This document shows, piece after piece, positions 33,766 to 44,416 of a DNA stretch of 64,000 nt. Source of the stretch: Bolinopsis microptera (lineage: Eukaryota > Ctenophora > Tentaculata > Lobata > Bolinopsidae); assembly GCF_026151205.1 (NCBI RefSeq), contig NC_087075.1, positions 15,763,628-15,827,627 of the forward strand, in the 5' to 3' direction. Position numbers and translations under genes: made by a program. Position 1 is the stretch's first letter; each line of letters opens with the position of its first letter. Under the pieces are notes generated by a model, which saw nothing but the letters and a program-made list of their open reading frames with translations, ran no database searches and was not told the DNA's origin.

Positions 33766-34118
33766 AGTGCTGGCAAGCACGAGCGGTGTCTTTATTGGGG
33801 GTATACTATGTACCCCCTTTACTATTGTACCCCCTTTACTTTTATACCCCCTTTACTATTATAACCCCTTTACACCCCCTTTGGTACACGTCGGAAGCCT
33901 CTTTCGTGCACGCGAAGCGTGCACTCCGGCCGGAGGCGGCGGCCGAAGGCCGCCGCCTCCGGCAGGAGTTTTTCAGGCATTAAGACTCATCGGGAGTCGT
34001 TCAGCAGATTTATTTTTAGTTCAAAACATTCTAATTTGATGTCAAAGATGACAGGAATAAAAAATAGTTATGTTGAGATTTTTAAGAAATTTGCATAAAA
34101 TACTCGCCAGCACTGTTA
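33765..34118. mobile_element. MITE-like element ending ACAGTGCTGGC
   Basis: ACAGTGCTGGCAAGCA at the left is inverted at the right (CTCGCCAGCACTGT). The interior has a CCCCCTTTACTATT repeat and a strong GC hairpin (GGAGGCGGCGGCC / GGCCGCCGCCTCC near 33923-33960). I could not define a target duplication. Confidence 0.45.
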
Positions 34119-36134
34119 TACGAAATTCGGTAAAAAACCCAAAATCGCCATATTCAGGTGCCTTAAATACCATGTTAAAATTGAGTTAGAGATCTGAAAC
34201 TTTGCAGGGCGTCTAGACGTTGACCAAATCGACTGCAAAAAAAGTTTCAGGTTTCAGGAGCATCTGGAAATGGGTTTTCTTGAACCCCTGTTTTACGACA
34301 GATTGTCGGGATATATATCTATCTATCTATCACCTTAATAACACCAGAATGTGTGTGTGTGTGTGTGTCTGTCTGTCTGTCTGTCCGTGTGTAATTTCCG
34401 GTCGGTTATACAAAAAAAACGGTAAGAGTTACGGGACTGATTTTTTCGGTATAGTGTCGACAAAACTCTGATGAAGCCCATAGGAAATTTTTAAAAAAAT
34501 CGGCCGGTGGTTAGTGGTTTTATTGATGGTTTTGTACCACAAATGTTACATAAAGTTGCTTGAGCAGAACGGCAAGAGTTACGGGGCCTGCTCTCTCTTT
34601 CTCTCGCTCTCTCTCATTACTGTGTAATATGTTATCTGCTGCATTTAAGTAGCGTCATAATTGGATTAGCCCGGAAGATTTGCTGTAATGTTATACCTTA
34701 AGCTTATTAGGGGAGGGAGTACTGTTAGTGTTTGGGGTCTGTTTGGACTGCAGAGAGAGAGTTCATACGACAATGTTATGCGTGTTTTCAAATATAATAT
34801 GCGGGTGTGGTGCGGAGTTAACAAGGGTTAATTTCTATAACGATTTAAATAAAAATAGAAAGCGGTTCAGGACGGGAGTGATGAGGTGTAATACTCGGTG
34901 TTCAGACCTTATGATCATGGAATGTGGTGCCTAATAATGATTAAATTATCCACAAGAAATAACTGATTATGAGATTATTGTTTAAGAAACTATTGGGTCA
35001 CCTAATGCGGGTTTTGACTCAGCGGGTAATTACTCCTACCCTTTTTAGCTGCGGCAGTGAAATCCCGGCCGTAGGCCGGGTTACACTAGTATACATATAT
35101 TCAGGGATAGACGCTTTGCCAGTCAATTATAGGCTATATTTAGGTGTCCGTCGATTCAGAAGCTTTAAAGATACAGCCATTTCGGACCACAGGTCTTGAA
35201 GATAATTGTTTAAACTTTAGTTTACATTATGTTAAAAAGTAATTTAACGTCATCATCACCACTTGATGACGTCATCAAGTTAACCATTTTCAAAACTTGA
35301 TTTTTCACAAAGTAATCATTTTTCAAATCGATTTTACGCCATTAAGGAGTAATTTTATTCAGAATTTGAGGACATTTTCATCTTAGATAATTGTTTAAGC
35401 ATTCTGAAAATCTACCGGAAAGTTTTTCTAGCTTGCTCCTTCATAAAGATATTCGCTATTGAAGTTATTGCTTTTTTAAAGAATAATTTTATAAAAACGC
35501 TAATTTTACGTTCTAGTATTCTCTGGTGTTACACCATCCCTTGGGTTGTGGAGCTCAATTTTGCTTCCTAAAGGTCTAAATTGTGTCATAGGCTAGTTTT
35601 AAAGTTGAAAATCGAAAAGTTGCACACGTGGGGCCACGCCCAAATTGATAGAAAATTGCTAAAATCACTGAAAATTGCTGTTTTCACCAATTTCCGTCAA
35701 CTTTGGAGTGCCGTTGTGATAACAGTTCTTCTTGAAATACTTTAAAACTTTTCATGCTTATCAAACTATATATAAAACACCATCATGCAAAAATTTACGG
35801 TGATTCAATATTGGAAGGGTTTCAAAGGGTTTCAAAATAAAATGATCATTACAATAAACATTGTGTCGGATCTAAATTTTAAAAAATAAAGATAAAATGA
35901 AAGTCAAAAACGAAATAACCGAAACCTGTCCTGAAAAATGCACGGTTGACGGTTATAGTCTAAAGAGTTTAAAAACCGAGCTATTCTAAAAAGGAATGTT
36001 CATGACGCGAACAACCAGTCCTTTGTGTCCATGCCTAAGATCCACACATAAATTCCACACTAAATCAAAAGTGTGAAACGCACACGAAAAATAACACACT
36101 GTCGGATCCACGTTTCGCATGTTGAGTCCGTGAG
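34119..36134. other. Repeat-like intergenic sequence, no gene recognised
   Basis: Contains GT and CTGT microsatellites (about 34351-34386) and a TACGGGNCTG motif that recurs at 34431 and 34578. A CCGGGTTACACTAGT motif at 35078 recurs at 62982. The rest is AT-rich and may include the 3' end of the adjacent LINE fragment. Confidence 0.4.
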
Positions 36135-37265
36135 TCATGTTGTAGGTCCTTCCTTTTCTTTTCTGTCACTCGGGGGGAACCTCCGCTTGTTCACTTTACT
36201 CAAGAATCTGGCAGTTTCTCTGATCAATAGGATATCCTTGAAGAGGTCGGCAAAGGTCTCCGCTCCAGAGGTGATCATGGTTCTCGCCTGCTGACCTATG
36301 TTTCGCCTCAGGTCGTCGTAAAGCGAACAATCCGTGAGAATGTGTTTCTCATCTTCAATGATCGGCTCAAACATTGGTAGTTCGGCCAGTATACCGACAG
36401 CTTCAAGGTCTGATGAAGAACAGTGCTTACAAATGCGACTGAGCGGATTTTCACGGTTAATGGCGTATCTACCGGTCTCGATGTTGAACTTATGAGCACT
36501 CATTCTGAACTGCGCCAGCCGCTTCACCTCTTCTCCACTGAGCTGCAGGTTCAGGTACGCTTCAGCTGTGAATTCACTTTTGATAGTGTTGTAGAAACTG
36601 AGCTTCCGGTTGTTTTGCCGCTCCTCGTTCCAACAGTTAATAAAAGTACTACGTAGTGCTGTTTTGAATTGGTTGGGGTAGGTCAACCTGCGAGATGATA
36701 CTGACTGAAGGCTTTGTCGGAGATCTTCTATACCTTTGTACCATGGCAGATTGAGTGTGCGTTGTTCTATGAACGCCTGTCTGGCTAGACTTGTGCAACC
36801 AGCTCTGTCCATTTGCTCAAGTCGGTTGAAATACCCAAATACTTGCTTTGATGCCTTTATCACTAGGGGGCAGCGGCCTGTATCACCCCATACACTCGCA
36901 TTTGAGGTTTTTCTGCCCACTCCTAAGGTCCACTTGAGGAATGAGAGATGAAGCTTTTCGAGAGGATCTCTTGCAGTCTCCTTCAGGAGAGATTTGGTGT
37001 TGATATTATCTTGATAGTTTCTGACAAAGAGAGTCTCTGGGAGCCACACCTGACATCCGTATGTCACAATCGGTACCACAAGCGCGTCGAATAGCTTGAA
37101 TACGATTGTTCGCCTGAAGTGTCTTAAGTCAATACTGCTTTTTAGCGCGAAGTAGCTTCTGAGACCTTTTTGCTTCAGTTTGTTCTGTGCTACTGCTGAA
37201 GAACCGTTGAGGGTAAAGGTTATCCCGAGGTAGCAATATTCTCGAACTGATGTGATGTTGGATGC
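36135..37265 (-). pseudogene. LINE pol C-terminal fragment (second LINE family)
   Basis: Open minus frame of about 375 codons; an ATG first occurs at 37079, but the frame is open and homologous-looking up to about 37265. It starts in the post-RT region (REYCYLGITF, then YGCQVW), continues with a thumb-like region EKLHLSFLKWTLGVGRK, and ends with a Cys/His cluster (CKHC, then HILTDC). It lacks the RT catalytic core, so it is a 5'-truncated retrotransposon copy. The frame is undamaged, suggesting a recent insertion. It differs from the LINE at 2477-6925. It sits in the composite insertion 33765-37970. Confidence 0.75.
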
Positions 37266-37606
37266 GCACGCAACTTCCGCTCAAGGTTTGCACGCGCGCG
37301 CGAAAAGTGGCATGCAACGTATGTCAACGAAAGGTTCAAATTTTGCTCATTCGTGATTTTGAACAAATTCTGCTTTGCCACGACAGTTCAATGTCATTAT
37401 ATATGAATTTAATGCCAACTTGAATGAGCATAAAGTGGCATATTCAGTCAGTGATCGACCGATATGCTTACCTAAACACAAGGAAATGTTTTTAAAGGAA
37501 AAATTTCGAAATTGTTGAAATCACCTCCTTATTAATATTAATGAAGTTATGAGTTTACATTTCGGCTTTGTAAAGTACCCTGACATTATATAATCAAAAA
37601 GAGATG
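37266..37606. other. Spacer, nothing recognised
   Basis: AT-rich sequence between the LINE fragment and the foldback element. No repeat or frame worth calling. Confidence 0.4.
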
Positions 37607-37970
37607 ATATTTGACCAAAACCCATAATCATGGGTAGAGTGGAGCGCTGCCAGTGTCTCTCTTTCCCAAACAAAAGGCAATGATATCAATTTGAATGACC
37701 GTTATCAAATGCAAAATGATACCGAGAATGAAATCGGTCGCTCGCTTTTCCCATTCATTTACAATTTAAATAGATTACATGTTATAAATCGAAACTTATT
37801 ACAATTCGTAAGCCATGAATGAGTGGGAAAAGCGAGCGACCGATTTCATTCTCGGTATCATTTTGCATTTGATAACGGTCATTCAAATTGATATCATTGC
37901 CTTTTGTTTGGGAAAGAGAGACACTGGCAGCGCTCCACTCTACCCATGATTATGGGTTTTGGTCAAATAT
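37607..37970. mobile_element. Foldback MITE (364 bp)
   Basis: Arms 37607-37759 and 37816-37970 are nearly perfect reverse complements, starting ATATTTGACCAAAACCCATA. The spacer is about 56 bp. On the right it abuts the resumed unit-4 sequence GCAATAAAATATTG. Confidence 0.85.
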
Positions 37971-39085
37971 GCAATAAAATATTGTGTAAAATCTGGTAAA
38001 GTTTTTATGTTTTAAGTTACTTTCAATTTCATTTTAATAATTTATATCCTTCCAGTTCCATCAGTTACTTCGCAAGAATTTCTCACTAATCTTAACTTTA
38101 AGAAGAAAAATTCATGATAATGCAGTAGAATTTGCTTCTGGTAGCTAAAGGGCCAATCAAATAGTTGCAAGCTGAGCTGGTGCCAAGGGATCATTCTCTG
38201 GAACTGAGAATTTAATTAATTCTAATAAGATGGAGCTACTCAACAAAAAGTAGGGTTTCCAAACGATTACGTTAGTGTAATTTTGACACAATAACGGCCA
38301 GGTAGCGCAGTTGGTTAGCCAGCTTTGCAATCGTGAGGTTGCGGGTTCAAATCCCACTGCCTGCCTGGTCGTGGGGTGAGTGTCGTTGACATTCAGCTAA
38401 GGATCGTGAGTGGTCTATGCAGCCCCCGGTGTACTCAGCCGAATACTCGAGAAATCGGGTGTGAGGGTTAAATGAGGAGCTGCACATTGCAGCAAAGTCT
38501 CGGGCGAAGAAAGTATGGTACACACTACCTTAACCGTCACTGGCTAAAAACAAATTCTTCGGCTTCCTGTAATTGGCTGGTTGCACTTGTGTAACAATAT
38601 GGCTGTTGGAATACTCCGAAGTAAAATAAGTGTCTAGATTATAAAAAAAACTATTCGTAAAACTAATTACGGAGGGGGAGCTAGGGGGGGGGGATAAAAA
38701 TTGTCCAAAGTGATTACGTAATATGTGAACGACCACTAATGCCATAGCGCTTGCCGGGTCAGTCCATTAGTAATGGACTGACCCGGCAAGCGCTATTTAT
38801 TCTTAACTTTAAGAAGAAAAATTCATGATAATGCAGTATAATTTAATATTGCTTCTGGTAGCTAAAGGGCTGATCAAATAGTCGCAAGCTGAGCTTTTGA
38901 AAATCCGAGCAAGTTTATTTTTATCGTGGTCCCTAATCTTAACTTTAAGAAGAAAAATTCATGATAATGCAGTATAATTTAATATTGCTTCTGGTAGCTA
39001 AAGGGCCAATCAAAAAGTTGCAAGCTGAGCTGGTGCTAAGGTGTAAGGGATCATTCTCTGTATCTGAGAATTTAATTAATTCTTT
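37971..39085. repeat. Continuation of duplicated unit 4
   Basis: Carries the AACTTTAAGAAGAAAAATTC and CTTCTGGTAGCTAAAGGGC blocks, and the AAACGATTACG piece with its G tract interrupted by a SINE. Near 38740-38790 CGCTTGCCGGGTCAGTCCATTA and its inverse meet at TAGTAATGG. The shared sequence ends at about 39085. Confidence 0.65.
38296..38650 (+). mobile_element. tRNA-derived SINE
   Basis: The head is tRNA-like. Box A TAGCGCAGTTGG matches the consensus exactly and box B GGTTCAAATCC has one mismatch. The first and last seven bases of the head (GGCCAGG / CCTGGTC) pair as an acceptor stem, with one G-T. A body of about 280 bp follows, ending in an A-rich tail at 38643-38650. It interrupts a repeat whose empty form is at 21540-21640 (ACAATAACTATGCGTAAAAC). 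Confidence 0.8.
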
Positions 39086-40500
39086 CTCGTCAGGGTTAGG
39101 GTTTCAGCATATGCTTTTGTTAGAGATTGGGTTAGGGTTTCGAATAGTCGCTCAGGGCCAGCTAGAGAACCTGTAGAAAAACTCACGTGACAGTAGAGTG
39201 TAGTGATAGTCATCCTCTACTGTACTCAGATCTGGTTTTGAAGTAAGGCACTCAGCCAGGGGTGATTTTCAGAATTTTACTAATAATAAATTTTACTATA
39301 AATTTTAATTTTCCTTTCCCTATATTCAATTATACTTATAGTCACATCATCAAGTACAGTCAGGAAATTATATTTTATCAACTATGTAAGAGCATACTTA
39401 TCACTCAATTTTCCAGATCGGAATCATTTGAAGCCGGTTCATAGACAATGACACCTTTCATAACCAAAATTAGTAAACTCGTATACGTATTTTAATTAAA
39501 CTTTGAATTCACCGATCGAAGCCAAATGATTTGATAAAAACCTACGAAAAGGTAAACAGTAAACAACAAATCTCATTCCATTAAAGTATATTTACAATTA
39601 ATTTATATAGTTATACTATATATACTGTTTTTGTGAACAGATACATTGTGGTTGCAGGGATGGATTAGTGTACATCGCAAACCTTAATCTAGTAGCAGGG
39701 CATATAATAGTTGAGTGTGCACTTCGATGTACACGATTTCTGACGACACAGGGTCCTTTGTAATAGGTCATTTTGACCCAAAATCGTTAAGGTACGCAAT
39801 TTGTTTCGCTAGAGACAACCATACAGGGCACATTTTCTAAATTACCCTCAGTCGCGTATATGGGATTTTTGTATTTTGGCTCCTGAAGGTCATAGAGACT
39901 TCACTTTTAGCTTAAAACAACCGCAAAAGTCACATTTATATACAAGTTATGAAGAAACATAAGGTCTCCAGTACTCCGTTTTAAAGATATTGACAAAAAA
40001 ATGTTTTTTGACTCAGCGACCCAAAGATACTAAAGTATTTAACTTCGAGTGGTTATTATTTAGTAATCTTTATTTTCAAAAAAAAGTCTTTCTGCTTCTT
40101 TAAATTTAGTTAACTCACATTAGCAGTCAACACAGTTTCATCAATAATGGTAAAATGTTATACTTCTAGGATTAATTCTTTAAGAAAATGAAAACCTTAT
40201 CAAGCTATTTAATTATGTAAAACATTTAGTGGGCTCTACTCAGGGCATACGAAGCTTTATAAGTATATAATTAGCTACTTATTTTAGCAGGATAAAGCCC
40301 CAGTGTTATCGGTAAGTTGATAGTAAAACATCTTTTTTGCAGGCAGCTCGGCCTCAATTATGGGCACCACTGTTTCTTGAGAAAACACAATCTTTAGTCA
40401 GATGATATGGTCTCAGCAAATCACATACAAAGCAGCCATTTACACAACATACACTTCCGTCTTGTTGTTCGTCAGATTAAAACACGAGTAGTGTAGTGTT
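39086..40500. other. Intergenic, no gene recognised
   Basis: AT-rich. Short open frames only, and no obvious tandem repeat until GTTACCATGG motifs begin at 40500. Confidence 0.45.
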
Positions 40501-40855
40501 ACCATGGTTACACTACTAGTTACCATGGTTACACTACTAGTTACCATGGTAACACTACAGAGTAGTGCAGTGTGCACAGAGGGAGGGAGGGAGGGAGGAC
40601 ACGTTTACCACAAATCTGTAGTGTTAAACTATCCCCGGTTTAATTTTATAGGATCCTATGGAAATCCTTCCAAGTTGACTCATTCTACAGTATCACGTAG
40701 AAACAGAATCCTATACTTGTTACAGTATCCCATGGTTACGGGGTCACGTGGTTACAGTATCCCATGGTTACGGTATCCCATGGTTACGGTTTCACGTGGT
40801 TACAGTATCCCATGGTTACAGTATCCCATGGTTACGCTGTCACGTGGTTAATGCT
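40500..40855. repeat. GTTACCATGG / CCCATGGTTAC minisatellite
   Basis: Repeats of CATGGTTAC-type units at 40500-40560 and 40725-40855 around a unique stretch with GGGAGGGAGGGAGG. The plus frame across it is a repeat translation. Confidence 0.75.
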
Positions 40856-40970
40856 CACCTCCGACTTGTATATCTGGCACAAATTCGATCCAAGCGGGAA
40901 ATAATACTGCGTCCTGGCATGATTTGAAATGTGGTTTGATAATTATTTAATTGAATAATTGGTCCATCAA

Positions 40971-41093
40971 TTAACTCCTTAACGACTGCCTCTTTTCGTT
41001 CATTTCCCGTTTGAATTGGACGCCGTGTTGTGGGGTGTTGGAGGATATCACGAGGGACAGCTCTGTTCGTGGGATGTCCTTGTTAGCAAACAT
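40971..41093 (-). CDS. Distal alternative terminal exon of the EF-hand gene
   Basis: Acceptor ATTTCAG, then MFANKDIPRTELSLVISS... to a stop at 40971 (40 residues). It is homologous to the exon at 44309-44416 (MFGHANKLPRDKISLFLTT) and to the C-terminal GKLYR-type segment of calbindin/calretinin. It joins exon H (45335-45476) in phase 0, which would give a 296-aa isoform counted from the internal Met. Confidence 0.7.
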   Translation of the reverse strand: MFANKDIPRTELSLVISSNTPQHGVQFKREMNEKRQSLRS

Positions 41094-41130
41094 CTGAAAT
41101 ATTACTAATATTACTGGAAATATATATATA

Positions 41131-43085
41131 CTTCTGTATACTTCAGTGATTGGGCTGATGACTCCAGTGAAAGGGCTGGTGACTCTAGTGAAAGTGCTGG
41201 TGACGATGAGAAAGACCATAAACCAGGGATTCCTTCGGGAGCATGTAAGATTATATCCAAAGTTTGTTCGCCAATGGGGTGTGTCTGGGTGTCAAAGATC
41301 TTCAAGGTGGGTGCTACTTGTGATGAACTCTAGAAGGATGGGGTGGTAATACTCGGTCTGGCCGTCTGGAAGCCCATAGAATTCCAGTTCAGAAACCGAG
41401 TAAGGAGGTGCGGCTACTGATGAGAAGCCTCCTTAAAGTTTATTTGGGTTAGAAACGACATCTGGGTCCCTACCCTCGCACAAGATTATTCTCAATTTTC
41501 TTGTTGTGTTCCACAACTATACTTCTGTATACTTCAGTGATTGGGCTGATGACTCCAGTGAAAGGGCTGGTGACTCTAGTGAAAGTGCTGGTGACGATGA
41601 GAAAGACCATAAACCAGGGATTCCTTCGGGAGCATGTAAGATTATATCCAAAGTTTGTTCGCCAATGGGGTGTGTCTGGGTGTCAAAGATCTTCAAGGTG
41701 GGTGCTACTTGTGATGAACTCTAGAAGGATGGGGTGGTAATACTCGGTCTGGCCGTCTGGAAGCCCATAGAATTCCAGTTCAGAAACCGAGTAAGGAGGT
41801 GCGGCTACTGATGAGAAGCCTCCTTAAAGTTTATTTGGGTTAGAAACGACATCTGGGTCCCTACCCTCGCACAAGATTATTCTCAATTTTCTTGTTGTGT
41901 TCCACAACTATACTTCTGTATACTTCAGTGATTGGGCTGATGACTCCAGTGAAAGGGCTGGTGACTCTAGTGAAAGTGCTGGTGACGATGAGAAAGACCA
42001 TAAACCAGGGATTCCTTCGGGAGCATGTAAGATTATATCCAAAGTTTGTTCGCCAATGGGGTGTGTCTGGGTGTCAAAGATCTTCAAGGTGGGTGCTACT
42101 TGTGATGAACTCTAGAAGGATGGGGTGGTAATACTCGGTCTGGCCGTCTGGAAGCTCATAGAATTCCAGTTCAGAAACCGAGTAAGGAGGTGCGGCTACT
42201 GATGAGAAGCCTCCTTAAAGTTTATTTGGGTTAGAAACGACATCTGGGTCCCTACCCTCGCACAAGATTATTCTCAATTTTCTTGTTGTGTTCCACAACT
42301 ATACTTCTGTATACTTCAGTGATTGGGCTGATGACTCCAGTGAAAGGGCTGGTGACTCTAGTGAAAGTGCTGGTGACGATGAGAAAGACCATAAACCAGG
42401 GATTCCTTCGGGAGCATGTAAGATTATATCCAAAGTTTGTTCGCCAATGGGGTGTGTCTGGGTGTCAAAGATCTTCAAGGTGGGTGCTACTTGTGATGAA
42501 CTCTAGAAGGATGGGGTGGTAATACTCGGTCTGGCCGTCTGGAAGCCCATAGAATTCCAGTTCAGAAACCGAGTAAGGAGGTGCGGCTACTGATGAGAAG
42601 CCTCCTTAAAGTTTATTTGGGTTAGAAACGACATCTGGGTCCCTACCCTCGCACAAGATTATTCTCAATTTTCTTGTTGTGTTCCACAACTATACTTCTG
42701 TATACTTCAGTGATTGGGCTGATGACTCCAGTGAAAGGGCTGGTGACTCTAGTGAAAGTGCTGGTGACGATGAGAAAGACCATAAACCAGGGATTCCTTC
42801 GGGAGCATGTAAGATTATATCCAAAGTTTGTTCGCCAATGGGGTGTGTCTGGGTGTCAAAGATCTTCAAGGTGGGTGCTACTTGTGATGAACTCTAGAAG
42901 GATGGGGTGGTAATACTCGGTCTGGCCGTCTGGAAGCCCATAGAATTCCAGTTCAGAAACCGAGTAAGGAGGTGCGGCTACTGATGAGAAGCCTCCTTAA
43001 AGTTTATTTGGGTTAGAAACGACATCTGGGTCCCTACCCTCGCACAAGATTATTCTCAATTTTCTTGTTGTGTTCCACAACTATA
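41131..43085. repeat. 391-bp tandem repeat, five copies
   Basis: Exactly 5 x 391 bp with almost no divergence (one C to T noted in copy 3). It lies between the two alternative terminal exons of the EF-hand gene. Each unit has, on the plus strand, a TACTTCAG acceptor-like site, a frame starting SDWADDSSERAGDSSESAG and an AAG/GTGGGT donor-like site. The minus strand has a separate open frame too. Coding status is unknown. Confidence 0.92.
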
Positions 43086-43900
43086 TTACTAGAAATCTTA
43101 CAAATATGCAGTATTAGTAAAATATGAAACATATTACCAGACTGATCGTTTTTTAAGAGATTGAGGATAAAAACCTACTAATGAGTGTTTAACAAGTTAG
43201 ACAGGATAAACTGTTTAACAAGTCTAAGATGTAAAGTTATATATTCTGTGTGCTTGTCTTTAATTAGCATACAATGACAAGTTACATGAAGTATAATTAA
43301 CTGTTAACATACTAATTGCTCATAATTAATTATACACTTTTGTGTTTCAGCTGAAATTAGATTTATTTTTAAATGGAGCCCAACAATATTCACACTTAAT
43401 ACTTTCAAAACTATTATATAACAAACAATTTGACGATATGAGTATGACGTAAAAATGTCGATACGTTATTCAGCTATTTATTTCCATTAGAATCTGTCTT
43501 CACTGAGTCTATTCAGAAACAATCAGAAATTTGAATGAAAGAACTATCAAATCATGAGACTCAATAACACTACACGAATCCACCAGAATATTCACACTGT
43601 TTAACTTATTATATATATATATCCAAAAATTCACAAATTGTTCCAGAAACATTGTGTTGCGATACATCTTCTGTTTTTTACATGATCGATCAATTATTTC
43701 TCAAAGATATTTTGTAAATCAAATGTTCGGAGAGTTGTCCAGAGTAAAGAGTAAAGAGTTAAATAACTGAAAGGTAAAATGTTATGGAACTGGATAACTA
43801 CTATTTTACTGTTGGCAAAATGCCAGGCTGGTTGATGTCTGGTAAGCCAAAGTGTTTATAAAAGTATTTAAGTAGTCATGTTTACTGGACAACGCCAGTA
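43086..43900. other. AT-rich spacer between alternative terminal exons
   Basis: No exon-like frame or tandem repeat seen. It would be intron when the distal terminal exon is used. Confidence 0.45.
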
Positions 43901-44060
43901 ACAAGACGTCGTAACAAGTGGTAGCTAGTGGTAACTATTGGTAACAAGTAGCAGCAAGTGGTGGCCAGTGGTAACTATTGGTTACAAGTAGCAGCAAGTG
44001 GTAACAAGTAGCAGCAACTATTGGTTACCACTTGTAACCAATAGTAATAAACATTAAAAG
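43901..44060. repeat. GTGGTAACAAGTAGCAGCAA minisatellite
   Basis: Short imperfect units of GTGGTAACTATTGGTTACAAGTAGCAGCAA. The array is partly self-complementary (TAACCAATAG against CTATTGGTTA). Confidence 0.7.
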
Positions 44061-44104
44061 ATTAAAGCCTGAGTTCCCATGAATCGTCACATAAAGTTTA
44101 GAGT

Positions 44105-44308
44105 TTGTATGTTCCAAGGAAGTATAGTCATGTCGTCATGGTTTTGATAAAAGTGGGTATAGTATCGGCACGGTTAAAAAATGTCGTCATAGTTATTGGT
44201 TATGAAGTGTTGTCATGGTTACGAAATGTCGTCATGGTTATTGGTTATGAAGTGTTGTCATGGTTACGAAGTGTCGTCATGGTTATTGGTTATGAAGTGT
44301 TGTCATGG
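44105..44308. repeat. 45-bp repeat reaching the proximal terminal exon
   Basis: Units of GTTACGAAGTGTCGTCATGG plus TTATTGGTTATGAAGTGTTG. The repeat runs into 44309-44330, so it supplies the stop codon and last residues of the proximal terminal exon. Further copies lie at 45252-45334, immediately beside the donor of exon H. Confidence 0.8.
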
Positions 44309-44416
44309 TTACGAAGTGTCGTCGTGTCCGTCACGTGCCAACGCTTCGTACACGCACTTTGTCGTCAAGAACAGGGATATCTTGTCCCTTGGGAGCTTGT
44401 TAGCATGTCCAAACAT
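44309..44416 (-). CDS. Proximal alternative terminal exon of the EF-hand gene
   Basis: Acceptor TATCTTCAG, then MFGHANKLPRDKISLFLTT and a 16-residue tail to TAA at 44309. The first part aligns with the last segment of calbindin-family proteins. The final residues (HDDTS) are encoded by the 45-bp minisatellite. Confidence 0.7.
   Translation of the reverse strand: MFGHANKLPRDKISLFLTTKCVYEALARDGHDDTS

Noticed and set aside
38157-38357. 66-codon minus frame beginning MGFEPATSRLQS
   Set aside because: It reads the antisense of the SINE's tRNA-like head, a frequent false protein.
38296-38372. Functional tRNA gene
   Set aside because: Box A and box B are present, but the D and anticodon arms do not fold well and a SINE body with an A-rich tail follows.
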